A DNA stretch of 64,000 nucleotides from Escherichia fergusonii ATCC 35469 (GTDB lineage Bacteria > Pseudomonadota > Gammaproteobacteria > Enterobacterales > Enterobacteriaceae). A program made the position numbers and the translations under genes. The DNA lies in NCBI RefSeq assembly GCF_000026225.1, contig NC_011740.1, forward strand, positions 2,480,001 through 2,544,000. The letters run 5' to 3'. The notes under the pieces were generated by a model. That model made no database searches, was not told the DNA's origin, and saw only the letters and a program-made list of their open reading frames with translations. Positions 35,676 to 44,773 of this stretch are shown here, piece by piece (position 1 is the first letter of the stretch; each line of letters starts with the position of its first letter).

Positions 35676-36400
35676 TGATTACCCTGAAAAATGTTTCAAA
35701 ATGGTATGGTCACTTTCAGGTGCTGACCGACTGCTCAACCGAAGTGAAAAAAGGCGAAGTGGTGGTGGTTTGCGGCCCGTCTGGTTCCGGCAAATCAACA
35801 CTGATTAAAACCGTCAACGGCCTCGAACCGGTGCAGCAAGGTGAAATCACCGTCGATGGCATCGTGGTTAATGATAAGAAAACCGATCTGGCAAAGCTGC
35901 GTTCCCGCGTCGGGATGGTGTTCCAGCATTTCGAGCTGTTCCCTCATTTGTCGATTATTGAAAACCTGACCCTGGCGCAGGTGAAAGTGCTTAAACGCGA
36001 TAAAGCGCCCGCTCGTGAAAAAGCCCTGAAATTACTGGAGCGCGTGGGACTTTCCGCACATGCCAATAAATTTCCGGCGCAGCTTTCCGGTGGTCAGCAG
36101 CAGCGTGTGGCAATCGCTCGCGCGTTGTGCATGGATCCTATTGCGATGCTGTTCGACGAACCAACGTCGGCGCTGGATCCGGAGATGATCAACGAAGTCC
36201 TGGACGTGATGGTGGAACTGGCGAACGAAGGAATGACCATGATGGTGGTGACCCACGAAATGGGCTTTGCCCGTAAAGTGGCGAATCGGGTGATCTTTAT
36301 GGACGAGGGTAAAATTGTCGAAGACTCGCCGAAAGACGCTTTCTTCGATGATCCGAAATCGGACCGCGCAAAAGACTTCCTCGCGAAAATCCTGCATTAA
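35675..36400 (+). CDS. gltL: Glutamate/aspartate ABC transporter ATPase GltL
   Basis: The ATP-binding subunit, 241 residues, on the cytoplasmic face. Walker A is Gly-Pro-Ser-Gly-Ser-Gly-Lys-Ser (about 36-43), the signature is Leu-Ser-Gly-Gly-Gln-Gln-Gln-Arg, Walker B is Met-Leu-Phe-Asp-Glu-Pro, and the H-loop is Val-Thr-His-Glu. All active-site motifs are intact. Last gene of gltIJKL. Confidence 0.98.
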   Translation: MITLKNVSKWYGHFQVLTDCSTEVKKGEVVVVCGPSGSGKSTLIKTVNGLEPVQQGEITVDGIVVNDKKTDLAKLRSRVGMVFQHFELFPHLSIIENLTLAQVKVLKRDKAPAREKALKLLERVGLSAHANKFPAQLSGGQQQRVAIARALCMDPIAMLFDEPTSALDPEMINEVLDVMVELANEGMTMMVVTHEMGFARKVANRVIFMDEGKIVEDSPKDAFFDDPKSDRAKDFLAKILH

Positions 36401-36517
36401 TCACTCTGGCGCGCATACCCAAGTGCGCGCCATCTCACGCTTTATCGTTTCGCCCCTCGTATCTGTTACATCCTGGCGTTACCCTTGTCGCAAAGAAGCA
36501 CACAACAAGGAGCAACA

Positions 36518-37453
36518 ATGGCACTGCCGATTCTGTTAGATTGCGACCCAGGTCATGACGACGCTATCGCAATAGTTCTTGCCCTCGCCTCACCAGAGCT
36601 TGATGTCAAAGCAATTACGTCTTCCGCCGGAAACCAGACACCAGAAAAAACCTTACGCAATGTTCTGCGTATGCTGACCTTGCTTAATCGCACCGATATT
36701 CCGGTAGCAGGCGGCGCGGTAAAACCATTAATGCGTGATTTGATTATCGCGGACAATGTGCACGGCGAAAGCGGTCTCGACGGCCCTGCATTACCGGAAC
36801 CGACGTTCGCACCGCAAAACTGTACGGCGGTAGAGCTGATGGCGAAAACGCTGCGTGAAAGTGCGGAACCTGTCACGATTGTTTCTACCGGACCGCAAAC
36901 TAACGTTGCCTTGCTGCTCAATAGCCATCCGGAATTGCATAGCAAAATCGCCCGAATCGTGATTATGGGCGGCGCAATGGGGATTGGTAACTGGACGCCA
37001 GCCGCCGAGTTTAATATTTATGTTGACCCGGAAGCGGCAGAAATTGTTTTCCAGTCAGGGATCCCGGTGGTGATGGCCGGTCTGGATGTTACCCACAAAG
37101 CACAAATCCACGTTGAAGACACCGAGCGTTTCCGCGCGATTGGCAACCCTGTTTCAACCATTGTTGCCGAACTGCTGGATTTCTTCCTCGAATATCATAA
37201 AGACGAAAAATGGGGCTTTGTTGGCGCACCGCTGCATGACCCATGCACCATCGCCTGGCTGTTAAAACCGGAGTTGTTTACCACTGTTGAGCGCTGGGTT
37301 GGCGTGGAAACACAAGGGAAATATACCCAGGGTATGACGGTTGTTGATTATTATTATCTGACCGGCAATAAACCGAATGCTACTGTAATGGTCGATGTTG
37401 ATCGTCAGGGCTTTGTTGATTTACTGGCTGAGCGTCTGAAATTTTACGCTTAA
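36518..37453 (+). CDS. rihA: Pyrimidine-specific ribonucleoside hydrolase RihA
   Basis: Hydrolyses uridine and cytidine to ribose and base. The 311-residue nucleoside hydrolase has the N-terminal calcium-binding motif Asp-Cys-Asp-Pro-Gly-His-Asp-Asp (about 8-15) and a later Asp-Pro-Cys active-site region (about 240). I chose 36518 because AAGGAGC lies seven bases upstream and the length is standard; an in-frame ATG at 36485 is rejected. Confidence 0.97.
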   Translation: MALPILLDCDPGHDDAIAIVLALASPELDVKAITSSAGNQTPEKTLRNVLRMLTLLNRTDIPVAGGAVKPLMRDLIIADNVHGESGLDGPALPEPTFAPQNCTAVELMAKTLRESAEPVTIVSTGPQTNVALLLNSHPELHSKIARIVIMGGAMGIGNWTPAAEFNIYVDPEAAEIVFQSGIPVVMAGLDVTHKAQIHVEDTERFRAIGNPVSTIVAELLDFFLEYHKDEKWGFVGAPLHDPCTIAWLLKPELFTTVERWVGVETQGKYTQGMTVVDYYYLTGNKPNATVMVDVDRQGFVDLLAERLKFYA

Positions 37454-37536
37454 CACACGTCATTGATTAAGATCACCACGCGTTACCTGGGTGGTCTTAA
37501 TCTGTTTATCTCTTTTTCCTTTAAGATATAAATGCA

Positions 37537-39207
37537 ATGGATAATGCAGAACTCGCCATTGGTATCGATCTCGGTACTACCAATAGTTTAATTGCCGTCT
37601 GGAAAGACGGTGCCGCGCAATTAATTCCAAATAAGTTCGGTGAATATTTAACACCATCCATAATTAGCATGGATGAAAATAATCATATTTTAGTCGGAAA
37701 ACCCGCTGTATCACGGCGCACTTCGCATCCGGATAAAACGGCAGCGTTATTTAAACGTGCAATGGGCAGTAATACCAACTGGCGGTTAGGCAGCGACACA
37801 TTTAACGCGCCAGAACTGTCCTCTTTGGTATTACGCTCATTAAAAGAAGATGCCGAAGAATTTCTGCAACGTCCGATTAAAGATGTGGTGATCTCCGTTC
37901 CGGCTTATTTCAGCGATGAACAACGCAAGCATACCCGTTTAGCAGCGGAGTTAGCCGGGTTAAATGCGGTACGCTTAATTAATGAACCCACAGCAGCTGC
38001 GATGGCATATGGCCTGCATACGCAACAAAATACCCGCTCGCTGGTTTTTGATCTCGGTGGCGGCACGTTTGACGTCACGGTGCTCGAATACGCCACGCCG
38101 GTGATTGAAGTTCACGCCTCCGCTGGCGACAACTTTCTTGGCGGCGAAGATTTTACTCATATGCTGGTGGATGAAGTTTTAAAACGCGCCGCAGTGGCTA
38201 AAAACATGCTCAACGAAAGTGAGCTGGCAGCCCTGTACACCAGCGTGGAAGCGGCAAAATGCAGCAATCAATTACCGCTGCAAATTAGCTGGCAGTATCA
38301 GGAAGAAACGCGTGAGTGCGAATTTTACGAGAACGAACTGGAAGATTTGTGGTTGCCGCTGCTCAATCGCTTGCGAGTGCCGATTGAACAGGCGTTGCGC
38401 GATGCACGTCTGAAGCCAAGTCAAATCGACAGTCTGGTGCTGGTTGGCGGCGCATCACAAATGCCGCTGGTGCAGCGAATCGCCGTGCGTCTGTTTGGCA
38501 AATTACCGTATCAAAGTTACGACCCGAGTACTATTGTCGCGCTGGGCGCAGCGATCCAGGCCGCCTGCCGCTTACGCAGCGGAGACATTGAAGAAGTGAT
38601 CCTCACCGATATTTGCCCCTACTCCTTAGGTGTTGAAGTTAACCGCCAGGGCGTTTCCGGCATTTTCTCACCGATTATTGAACGAAACACCACTGTACCG
38701 GTGTCGCGTGTAGAAACTTACTCGACCATGCACCCGGAACAGGATTCAATTACGGTTAACGTCTATCAGGGAGAAAACCACAAAGTTAAAAATAACATTC
38801 TGGTGGAATCCTTCGATGTGCCGTTGAAGAAAACCGGGGCTTATCAGTCGATTGATATTCGCTTTAGTTATGATATCAACGGGTTGCTTGAAGTTGACGT
38901 GCTTCTGGAAGACGGCAGCGTTAAGTCCAGAGTCATTAATCACAGTCCTGTAACATTGAGCGCACAGCAGATTGAAGAGAGTCGGACGCGGTTATCCGCA
39001 TTGAAAATTTATCCGCGCGATATGCTCATCAACCGCACCTTTAAGGCCAAACTGGAAGAGTTGTGGGCGCGGGCGCTGGGTGACGAGCGAGAAGAGATCG
39101 GCCGGGTGATCACCGATTTTGATGCGGCGTTGCAGTCAAACGATATGGCCCGCGTCGATGAAGTTCGGCGACGGGCGAGCGATTATTTGGCTATTGAGAT
39201 CCCTTAA
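37537..39207 (+). CDS. hscC: Hsp70-family chaperone HscC
   Basis: A specialised DnaK paralogue of 556 residues, shorter than DnaK because the C-terminal lid is reduced. The ATPase domain (about 1-365) has Gly-Ile-Asp-Leu-Gly-Thr-Thr-Asn near the start, Phe-Asp-Leu-Gly-Gly-Gly-Thr-Phe-Asp-Val (about 170) and Val-Gly-Gly-Ala-Ser (about 310). The substrate-binding beta domain follows. In E. coli it works with the J-domain proteins DjlB and DjlC encoded beside it and can regulate sigma-70. It heads the island but is transcribed away from rihA and towards djlC. Confidence 0.97.
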   Translation: MDNAELAIGIDLGTTNSLIAVWKDGAAQLIPNKFGEYLTPSIISMDENNHILVGKPAVSRRTSHPDKTAALFKRAMGSNTNWRLGSDTFNAPELSSLVLRSLKEDAEEFLQRPIKDVVISVPAYFSDEQRKHTRLAAELAGLNAVRLINEPTAAAMAYGLHTQQNTRSLVFDLGGGTFDVTVLEYATPVIEVHASAGDNFLGGEDFTHMLVDEVLKRAAVAKNMLNESELAALYTSVEAAKCSNQLPLQISWQYQEETRECEFYENELEDLWLPLLNRLRVPIEQALRDARLKPSQIDSLVLVGGASQMPLVQRIAVRLFGKLPYQSYDPSTIVALGAAIQAACRLRSGDIEEVILTDICPYSLGVEVNRQGVSGIFSPIIERNTTVPVSRVETYSTMHPEQDSITVNVYQGENHKVKNNILVESFDVPLKKTGAYQSIDIRFSYDINGLLEVDVLLEDGSVKSRVINHSPVTLSAQQIEESRTRLSALKIYPRDMLINRTFKAKLEELWARALGDEREEIGRVITDFDAALQSNDMARVDEVRRRASDYLAIEIP

Positions 39208-39214
39208 ACACGGC

Positions 39215-39246
39215 TGCCGGATGCGGCATAAACGCTGCATCCGGCA
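39215..39246. repeat. REP palindrome between hscC and djlC
   Basis: TGCCGGATGC pairs with GCATCCGGCA across a 12-base loop containing GGCATAAACG. It sits between convergent hscC and djlC and may end both transcripts. Confidence 0.7.
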
Positions 39247-39266
39247 TCGGCGCAAAAAACACATCC

Positions 39267-40718
39267 TCAGCTAAACAACATCGCGATTTTTCCGAGAGCA
39301 TAACCTATCACCAGCACCGTTAAGCTGATTTTGATAATGCTGGTAATGCTCTGTGGTTTTTCATCCTCATCATTTTTTTCTTCGTGGTTTTCAGGTGTTG
39401 GCTCATCGACATCTTCATCCTCCGGCTCGAGTTTCACTTTCGTCAACAGCATCCGCGTGATAATGGCCTCTAATGGATGAGCATCTCCACCTTCCAGCCT
39501 TGTATTAAGACGGGCCAGCATCTCTTGTTTCGGGAACGCTTCCAGCACAACCTGTTCCGCTACCCGATACAAATCCAGTAACGGTGAATCTTGTTCTGTC
39601 TCGCTACCGACTCTCGATTTCCACCATGCCCATGCTTTGCGCTTGAAGAATAACGACTCAATAAACGATTGACCTAACGGCGATAATTTTCCGCTATGTA
39701 AAATTTCAGCCCATAACAGCCGCGTCCGGGCGCTCTCACCAGGAACATATTTCAACGGGTTACCTTGCGCATCAATCATGCTTTGCGCTTCGATAACTAT
39801 CACTAACAGCGCGAAATAATCCGGGCAATGTTGCGCACTCCACTGCAGTAATAAATTATCGGCTTGTGTAGACGGATAACTTTCCCAGTAACCGCAGAGA
39901 TCGGCAAGCATGCTTTCACCCTCGCCGCAGTACAACCGTTGCGCACACTGGTAATATCGGGCATCTTCACTTTCTGGTTCTTCCGTTTGCCACTGTTGCG
40001 CTACAGGAATGAGTTCCGCCATACCTGTTTGCACCGAGCTGTACCAGCGCAACAGTTTGCGATGCAACTTCGCATCATCAGGAATGAACCACGGACCTTC
40101 CATCGCCAAAAACGCAGTGACATAGTCAGGGTGATAACGGCAGCAGCGTTCCAATGCGAAGTAATACTCAACAGTCTGGTTCTGCAACGCGACGGGATAT
40201 TCCAGAAGGCTAAGGAAATCGAAACAATCACCAGCCTGAATGGCCTCAAGAAAAGCCTCCCTTTCTTCCTCATCCATTCCTTCGCTGTCATTAAACGAAT
40301 GCCAGTTCAAACGCTCTGCCAGCAAAGAAGCACAATTTAATGAAAGATATCGCGCTTCTATAGCGACTGCACACAGCGGCCAGCGTAATTGATCGACATC
40401 CTCCATGTTCCAGGTATTTAATTGCTGAATAAATTTCTGCCAGGCGGAGGGCTGAAAACGATCACTTTCAGAATCCAGTAATGCCCTGAATGCACGTAGT
40501 ATTTCATGTTCAGCGGCGGCATCTTTTTCTTCATCATCTGCTTCCTCGACAGGATTTACCGCCAGTCGCAGCGCCTCTTCATAGGCCTGGCGTAATGCTT
40601 TAAACCCCTGCGGATCGGTTTCGGGATGACACAACGGTAAGCGAGCAAGATAAGCCTGGCGGATAATGTCTATTTGCGTCGTGCTTTCAATTTCGAGGAT
40701 TTGCCAACATGTTTTCAT
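39267..40718 (-). CDS. djlC: Membrane-anchored J-domain protein DjlC
   Basis: Co-chaperone for HscC, 483 residues. The N-terminal J-like domain (about 1-55) carries His-Pro-Glu where canonical J-domains have His-Pro-Asp. A long helical middle region follows, then an acidic Glu/Asp-rich stretch (about 420-455). The C-terminal hydrophobic anchor (about 462-482) suggests a tail-anchored protein with the J-domain in the cytoplasm. The start overlaps the ybeU stop by four bases, so they are coupled. It is paralogous to the broken djlB downstream. Confidence 0.95.
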   Translation of the reverse strand: MKTCWQILEIESTTQIDIIRQAYLARLPLCHPETDPQGFKALRQAYEEALRLAVNPVEEADDEEKDAAAEHEILRAFRALLDSESDRFQPSAWQKFIQQLNTWNMEDVDQLRWPLCAVAIEARYLSLNCASLLAERLNWHSFNDSEGMDEEEREAFLEAIQAGDCFDFLSLLEYPVALQNQTVEYYFALERCCRYHPDYVTAFLAMEGPWFIPDDAKLHRKLLRWYSSVQTGMAELIPVAQQWQTEEPESEDARYYQCAQRLYCGEGESMLADLCGYWESYPSTQADNLLLQWSAQHCPDYFALLVIVIEAQSMIDAQGNPLKYVPGESARTRLLWAEILHSGKLSPLGQSFIESLFFKRKAWAWWKSRVGSETEQDSPLLDLYRVAEQVVLEAFPKQEMLARLNTRLEGGDAHPLEAIITRMLLTKVKLEPEDEDVDEPTPENHEEKNDEDEKPQSITSIIKISLTVLVIGYALGKIAMLFS

Positions 40719-41422
40719 AGGTCGCTCACATCCTTAAGCGTTACCGGGCATTCAGGCTGGACAGTTAATGGCTGCCAGGGAAGCGTGGCATAGAAACGGT
40801 CGCTTCCCGCTGCCAGCTCTTCGAACATCCGACTCCCGGCGCTATCGTATTTGTACAGGGTTAGCGCCTCGCGTAGCGAAGCGTTGTCTTCGCACTGAGA
40901 AGATTGCCAGTAGAGACGCCCTAACGAATAGGCGGAAAAATAGTGCATCCAGCTGTGATAGTAATGGTGTGCTCGTATATAGACGCGCGATTGCAGCCAT
41001 AAACTCTCGTCTTCCGTCAGCCACTTGTTGAGCACACCAACCCGTGATAAAAAACCCATCCGCACATAATCCCAGGCTTTGATTCCCCCTTCCCCACAAC
41101 ACATAGCGGTTTGGGCAACGAATTGGGTATAAATCAACCCTCTCTCCGAGCCGCCAGCAATTAATGCTTTCCACTCTTCAGGGGAAGAGCGATGCCATGT
41201 CAGATATAAGCCAGCTAAATCATTGGCATGACCATCATCGGTCATCTGATAAATAGTCTGAATTAAATCATCACGATTATTTATTCCCCAGGATGATGAG
41301 AGATCGAATTCTTTTATCCCGGTATACATTTTTGGCGAGTCATGCGCGGGCTTGCAACCCTGATTAAGTATTTCCATGGGCGTAGAAAGCGCAAAAAGAA
41401 GATATTGTTCTTCCTTATTCAT
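40715..41422 (-). CDS. ybeU: YbeU, DUF1266-type protein of the HscC island
   Basis: A 235-residue cytoplasmic protein of unknown function with no signal or membrane segment. It has a recognisable core Cys-Cys-Gly-Glu-Gly-Gly-Ile-Lys-Ala-Trp-Asp-Tyr (about 108-120) that is shared with YbeR in the same window; the two are clear paralogues. It is translated ahead of djlC, so it may act with the J-domain protein and HscC (inference from conserved pairing). The family label DUF1266 is from memory. Confidence 0.9.
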   Translation of the reverse strand: MNKEEQYLLFALSTPMEILNQGCKPAHDSPKMYTGIKEFDLSSSWGINNRDDLIQTIYQMTDDGHANDLAGLYLTWHRSSPEEWKALIAGGSERGLIYTQFVAQTAMCCGEGGIKAWDYVRMGFLSRVGVLNKWLTEDESLWLQSRVYIRAHHYYHSWMHYFSAYSLGRLYWQSSQCEDNASLREALTLYKYDSAGSRMFEELAAGSDRFYATLPWQPLTVQPECPVTLKDVSDL

Positions 41423-41523
41423 TTGTTAATAATCCCTTAAGTGCATTAACTGACTACTTTTTTATTATTGATGAGTATAAACTTGACGCTTTCAAAATAA
41501 AAAGAAAATCGAAGCATTCACAC

Positions 41524-42078
41524 ATGAATAAAAAATTAATGTATATATTCGCAATATTTATAGTTGCAGCAATAACCTGTATTAGCCAACCCAAGAAAAC
41601 GACGTTGCGTGATAAAGCCATGGCGAATTATGCCTTTGATTATTTAAGCTCACCGGGCAACCTTCCATTCACCACGGCAGCAACGGAGCTTTCCGCGATT
41701 CATGGTCACTCAACGTCGCAATATCGCCTTGGTGAATTTTATCTTCATGGTAGCGGCGGTAAACCGCTGGATTATACACAGGCGAGGTACTGGTATGAGC
41801 AATCAGCGGAACAGGAAAATCCACGAGCGCAAAGTAAACTAGGATGGATCTACCTGAAAGGTTTGGGAGTCAATCCCGATACCCGTAAAGCAATTCTCTG
41901 GTATAAGGAAGCCGCTGAACAAGGGCATGTTCATGCACAATACACGTTGGGTTTGATCTACAGAAACGGTACGGGCATTAGCACCAACAATTATGAAGCT
42001 CGCAAATGGTTAAAACTGGCGGCAGAGCAACATTATAAAAATGCGGAAAGATTACTTGCTGAGCTTCCCGCACATTAA
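41524..42078 (+). CDS. ybeT: Sel1-repeat protein YbeT
   Basis: A 184-residue protein with an N-terminal hydrophobic segment (about 4-21), probably a signal peptide or anchor, and about three Sel1-like TPR repeats. Typical units read Ala-xx-Trp-Tyr-xx-Ala-Ala-Glu-Gln-Gly. Such repeats bind partner proteins. It is divergent from ybeU and convergent with djlB, with only nine bases between stops. It is the shorter, possibly exported, counterpart of YbeQ. Confidence 0.9.
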   Translation: MNKKLMYIFAIFIVAAITCISQPKKTTLRDKAMANYAFDYLSSPGNLPFTTAATELSAIHGHSTSQYRLGEFYLHGSGGKPLDYTQARYWYEQSAEQENPRAQSKLGWIYLKGLGVNPDTRKAILWYKEAAEQGHVHAQYTLGLIYRNGTGISTNNYEARKWLKLAAEQHYKNAERLLAELPAH

Positions 42079-42967
42079 CGTCGACTTTCACCCGAACAGA
42101 TGGAGTATTTTCCCTATCAAACCAGCAAAGATAAAAATATAGAAAATAATTTTAATGATGCCCAGACAGCCCGGCCCACCATCGTCAACGGGCATTGGCT
42201 GCGGTTGCGGCTCCGGCTCGACGGTTTGTTGCCCGGCAAAATTCGCCGACTGAATTAATAATCGTCGAATTATTAATGCTTCCAGAGGACAACGATCTTC
42301 TGCATCAAGGCGGGCGACGATCGGCATTAATGATTCTTCTGTAGGTTGGCTGGCCTGCACTAATTGTTTAGCAACTAAATATAATGGCCATAAGGGATAC
42401 TGTGTATCACGCGTGAGTGAGATTCGCGGCTTACGCCCTTTGTGCAAAACCATCTCAACCAGAGAACGCCCCAGCGCAGAGAGTTTTTCATCACTGAGTA
42501 TTTCGTATAAATGAAAACGCGTACGAGCGCTGTCACCAGGGACATAAAGTAGCGGTTTTCCCTGATCGTTAACCAGATCACGCGCTTCAATCATCATCAC
42601 GACTAACGGGTAATAATCGACCCGATGCTGACGGCACCATTGCAACATTAATACATCTGCCTGGGTCGAGGGAGACTCGCGCCAGAAGTCACAAAGTTCT
42701 GCCAGCAAGCTTTCGCCTTCTCCACAATAGACGCGTTGCGCGTATTCATAATAACGCGCATCTTCATTATCAGGTTCAGTTTCCCGCCATGACCGGGCGT
42801 AGTCCAGGAGTTCGGGTATTCCCAGACGGACTGCGCTATACCAGCACAGTAAATTTCTGTGCAAATTTGCATCATCGGGGATAATCACTGCGCGATGTTG
42901 CGCTAAATACAATGTCAGCCATTCTGGATGCGATGACCAAATCCGAGCGAACATTTGGTAAAAATCA

Positions 42968-42971
42968 ATGG
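42968..42971 (+). repeat. Target-site duplication of IS3 (copy at 44230-44233)
   Basis: ATGG flanks the element directly on both sides (42968-42971 and 44230-44233). By chance the IS end extends the apparent match to ATCAATGG. Restoring a single ATGG rebuilds the djlB frame, which supports a 4-base duplication. Confidence 0.85.
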
Positions 42972-43001
42972 TGATCCTACCCTCGTAATATGGACACAGC
43001 T

Positions 43002-43868
43002 CTAAGCGAGGTTCTGGTTTTCAAATTGTTCCGGACTGAGACCACCACACCAACTGTGCCGTCGCCAGCGATTGTAATCACATTCGATATAATTAAACAC
43101 TGTTGCCCGCATTATTTCCCGGCTGATAAAGTGTTCTCCGTGGAGAGATTCCACTTTCAGCGAATGAAAGAAGCTTTCCACGCAGGCATTATCGTAGCAG
43201 CATCCCTTTGCGCTCATACTGCCACGCAGATTATGCCGCTTCAGCAGCGCCTGATAATCTGCTGAACAGTACTGGCTTCCGCGGTCCGTGTGAACGATAA
43301 CGTTCCGGGGTCTCTTACGCCGCCACAGCGCCATCTGCAGGGCATCGCAGGCCAGTTGCGCCGTCATGCGTGGCGACATTGACCAGCCAATAACGGCACG
43401 TGACCACAGGTCAATGACCACTGCCAGATACAGCCAGCCTTCATCTGTACGTAAGTAAGTGATGTCTCCCGCCCACTTCTGGTTAGGGCCACTGGCGTAA
43501 AAATCCTGCTCCAGCAGATTTTCTGACACAGGCAGGTTGTGTGCACGGTAACTGACCGGGCTGAACTTCCGGGAGGCTTTTGCCCTCAGCCCCTGACGGC
43601 GCAGGCTTGCCGCCACGGTTTTTACGTTAAAGTGGTAACCCTGAGCACACAGTTCATCCGTCAGGCGTGGTGCACCGTAACGCTGTTTTGACCGGGTAAA
43701 AGCCTCACGGACAACGCTGTCGCAGTGCTGACGGAACTGCTGACGCTTGCTTATCCTTGTACGCCGCTGACACCATGTATACCAGCCGCTGCGGGCCACC
43801 CGGAGCACACGGCACATTGCTTTGATGCTGAACTCCGCCTGATGTTTTTCAATAAAGACATACTTCAT
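43002..43868 (-). CDS. insF: IS3 transposase OrfB (InsF)
   Basis: A 288-residue integrase-core protein. An N-terminal HTH_21 region (about 45-110) precedes the rve catalytic domain, with Asp in Trp-Ala-Gly-Asp-Ile-Thr-Tyr, Asp in His-Thr-Asp-Arg-Gly and Glu in Cys-Val-Glu-Ser-Phe-Phe. The start overlaps the insE stop (ATGA). IS3-family elements usually make the active transposase as an OrfA-OrfB fusion by -1 frameshifting here. No disabling change is seen. Confidence 0.95.
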   Translation of the reverse strand: MKYVFIEKHQAEFSIKAMCRVLRVARSGWYTWCQRRTRISKRQQFRQHCDSVVREAFTRSKQRYGAPRLTDELCAQGYHFNVKTVAASLRRQGLRAKASRKFSPVSYRAHNLPVSENLLEQDFYASGPNQKWAGDITYLRTDEGWLYLAVVIDLWSRAVIGWSMSPRMTAQLACDALQMALWRRKRPRNVIVHTDRGSQYCSADYQALLKRHNLRGSMSAKGCCYDNACVESFFHSLKVESLHGEHFISREIMRATVFNYIECDYNRWRRHSWCGGLSPEQFENQNLA

Positions 43869-44164
43869 TTCAGGCGCTTCGCAAAGTATGTCGCGGCCTT
43901 TTGGAGGATAGCCAGCTCTTCATCCCGTTCTGCCAGCTGGCGTTTGAGACGTGCAATCTCGGTGGACATCTCCAGCTCACGTTCAGAAGAAGTCTGCTGA
44001 TGTTGCTGTTTACTGCGCCAGTTGTAGAGCTGTGATTCATACAGGCTGAGTTCACGGGCTGCGGCAGCAACACCGATGCGTTCAGCAAGTTTCAGGGCTT
44101 CACTGCGAAATTCAGGCGAATGCTGTTTACGTGCTTTTTTGCTGGTTGATACAGATTTTGTCAT
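43865..44164 (-). CDS. insE: IS3 OrfA (InsE), DNA-binding subunit
   Basis: A 99-residue protein with a helix-turn-helix (about 15-55) and a C-terminal leucine-zipper-like coiled coil (about 62-95, heptads in Ile-Ala-Arg-Leu-Lys-Arg-Gln-Leu-Ala-Glu). It binds the IS ends and represses transposition when made alone. The start at 44164 (Met-Thr-Lys) matches the IS3 family; an in-frame ATG nine bases earlier is possible. Confidence 0.93.
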   Translation of the reverse strand: MTKSVSTSKKARKQHSPEFRSEALKLAERIGVAAAARELSLYESQLYNWRSKQQHQQTSSERELEMSTEIARLKRQLAERDEELAILQKAATYFAKRLK

Positions 44165-44773
44165 GTGAGTCACCTCTGACTGAGAGTTTACTCACTTAGC
44201 CGCGTGTCCACTATTGCTGGGTAAGATCAATGGTGTCATTTTGTACGGCAACGGGCAGATGCAGAATGGTCTGGAAGTTAAAAACATTCCCCTTCGCAAT
44301 GGCATATAAAAAGGATTCCAGTTCTTCTTCGTCTATTTCCCCGACGTTTTCCTCCTGCAACCACCGCAATCTTTCTGCTAATAACACCACGCACTCGAAG
44401 GATAAATGGGCAGTGTTCATGGCTATTGTGCACAGCGACCAGCGTAATTCATCAATATCTTCCATCGAGCAATAATTTAATTGCTGAATGAATCGCTGCC
44501 AGGCAGAGGGCAGAAAACGTTCGCTATCAGAGGCGAGTAACGCACGAAAGGCGAGCAGAATTTCATGTTCTGCAACTTCATGTTCTTCTGGTTGCCAAAC
44601 AGATTTAGCAGGCGACTGCGCAATCCGTAGCGCGTCCTCATACGCCTGACGAAGTTGTTTAAAACCCTGCGGATCGGTTTCTGGATGAAAGGACGGTAAC
44701 AGCGCCAGATAAGCGCGGCGGATAATATCGACGTCAGTCGTTTCCTCTATTTCGAGAATCTTCCAGCAATTTT

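Larger units (their letters stand above)
42972..44229 (-). mobile_element. IS3, complete copy
   Basis: A 1258-base element, the exact length of IS3. On the minus strand it begins TGATCTTACCCAGCAATAG and the other end is TGATCCTACCCTCGTAATA on the plus strand, imperfect terminal inverted repeats of this IS. It carries the two overlapping frames insE and insF, both full-length, with an intact DDE triad, so it may still be active. It lies in djlB in the same orientation as that gene. Confidence 0.95.
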
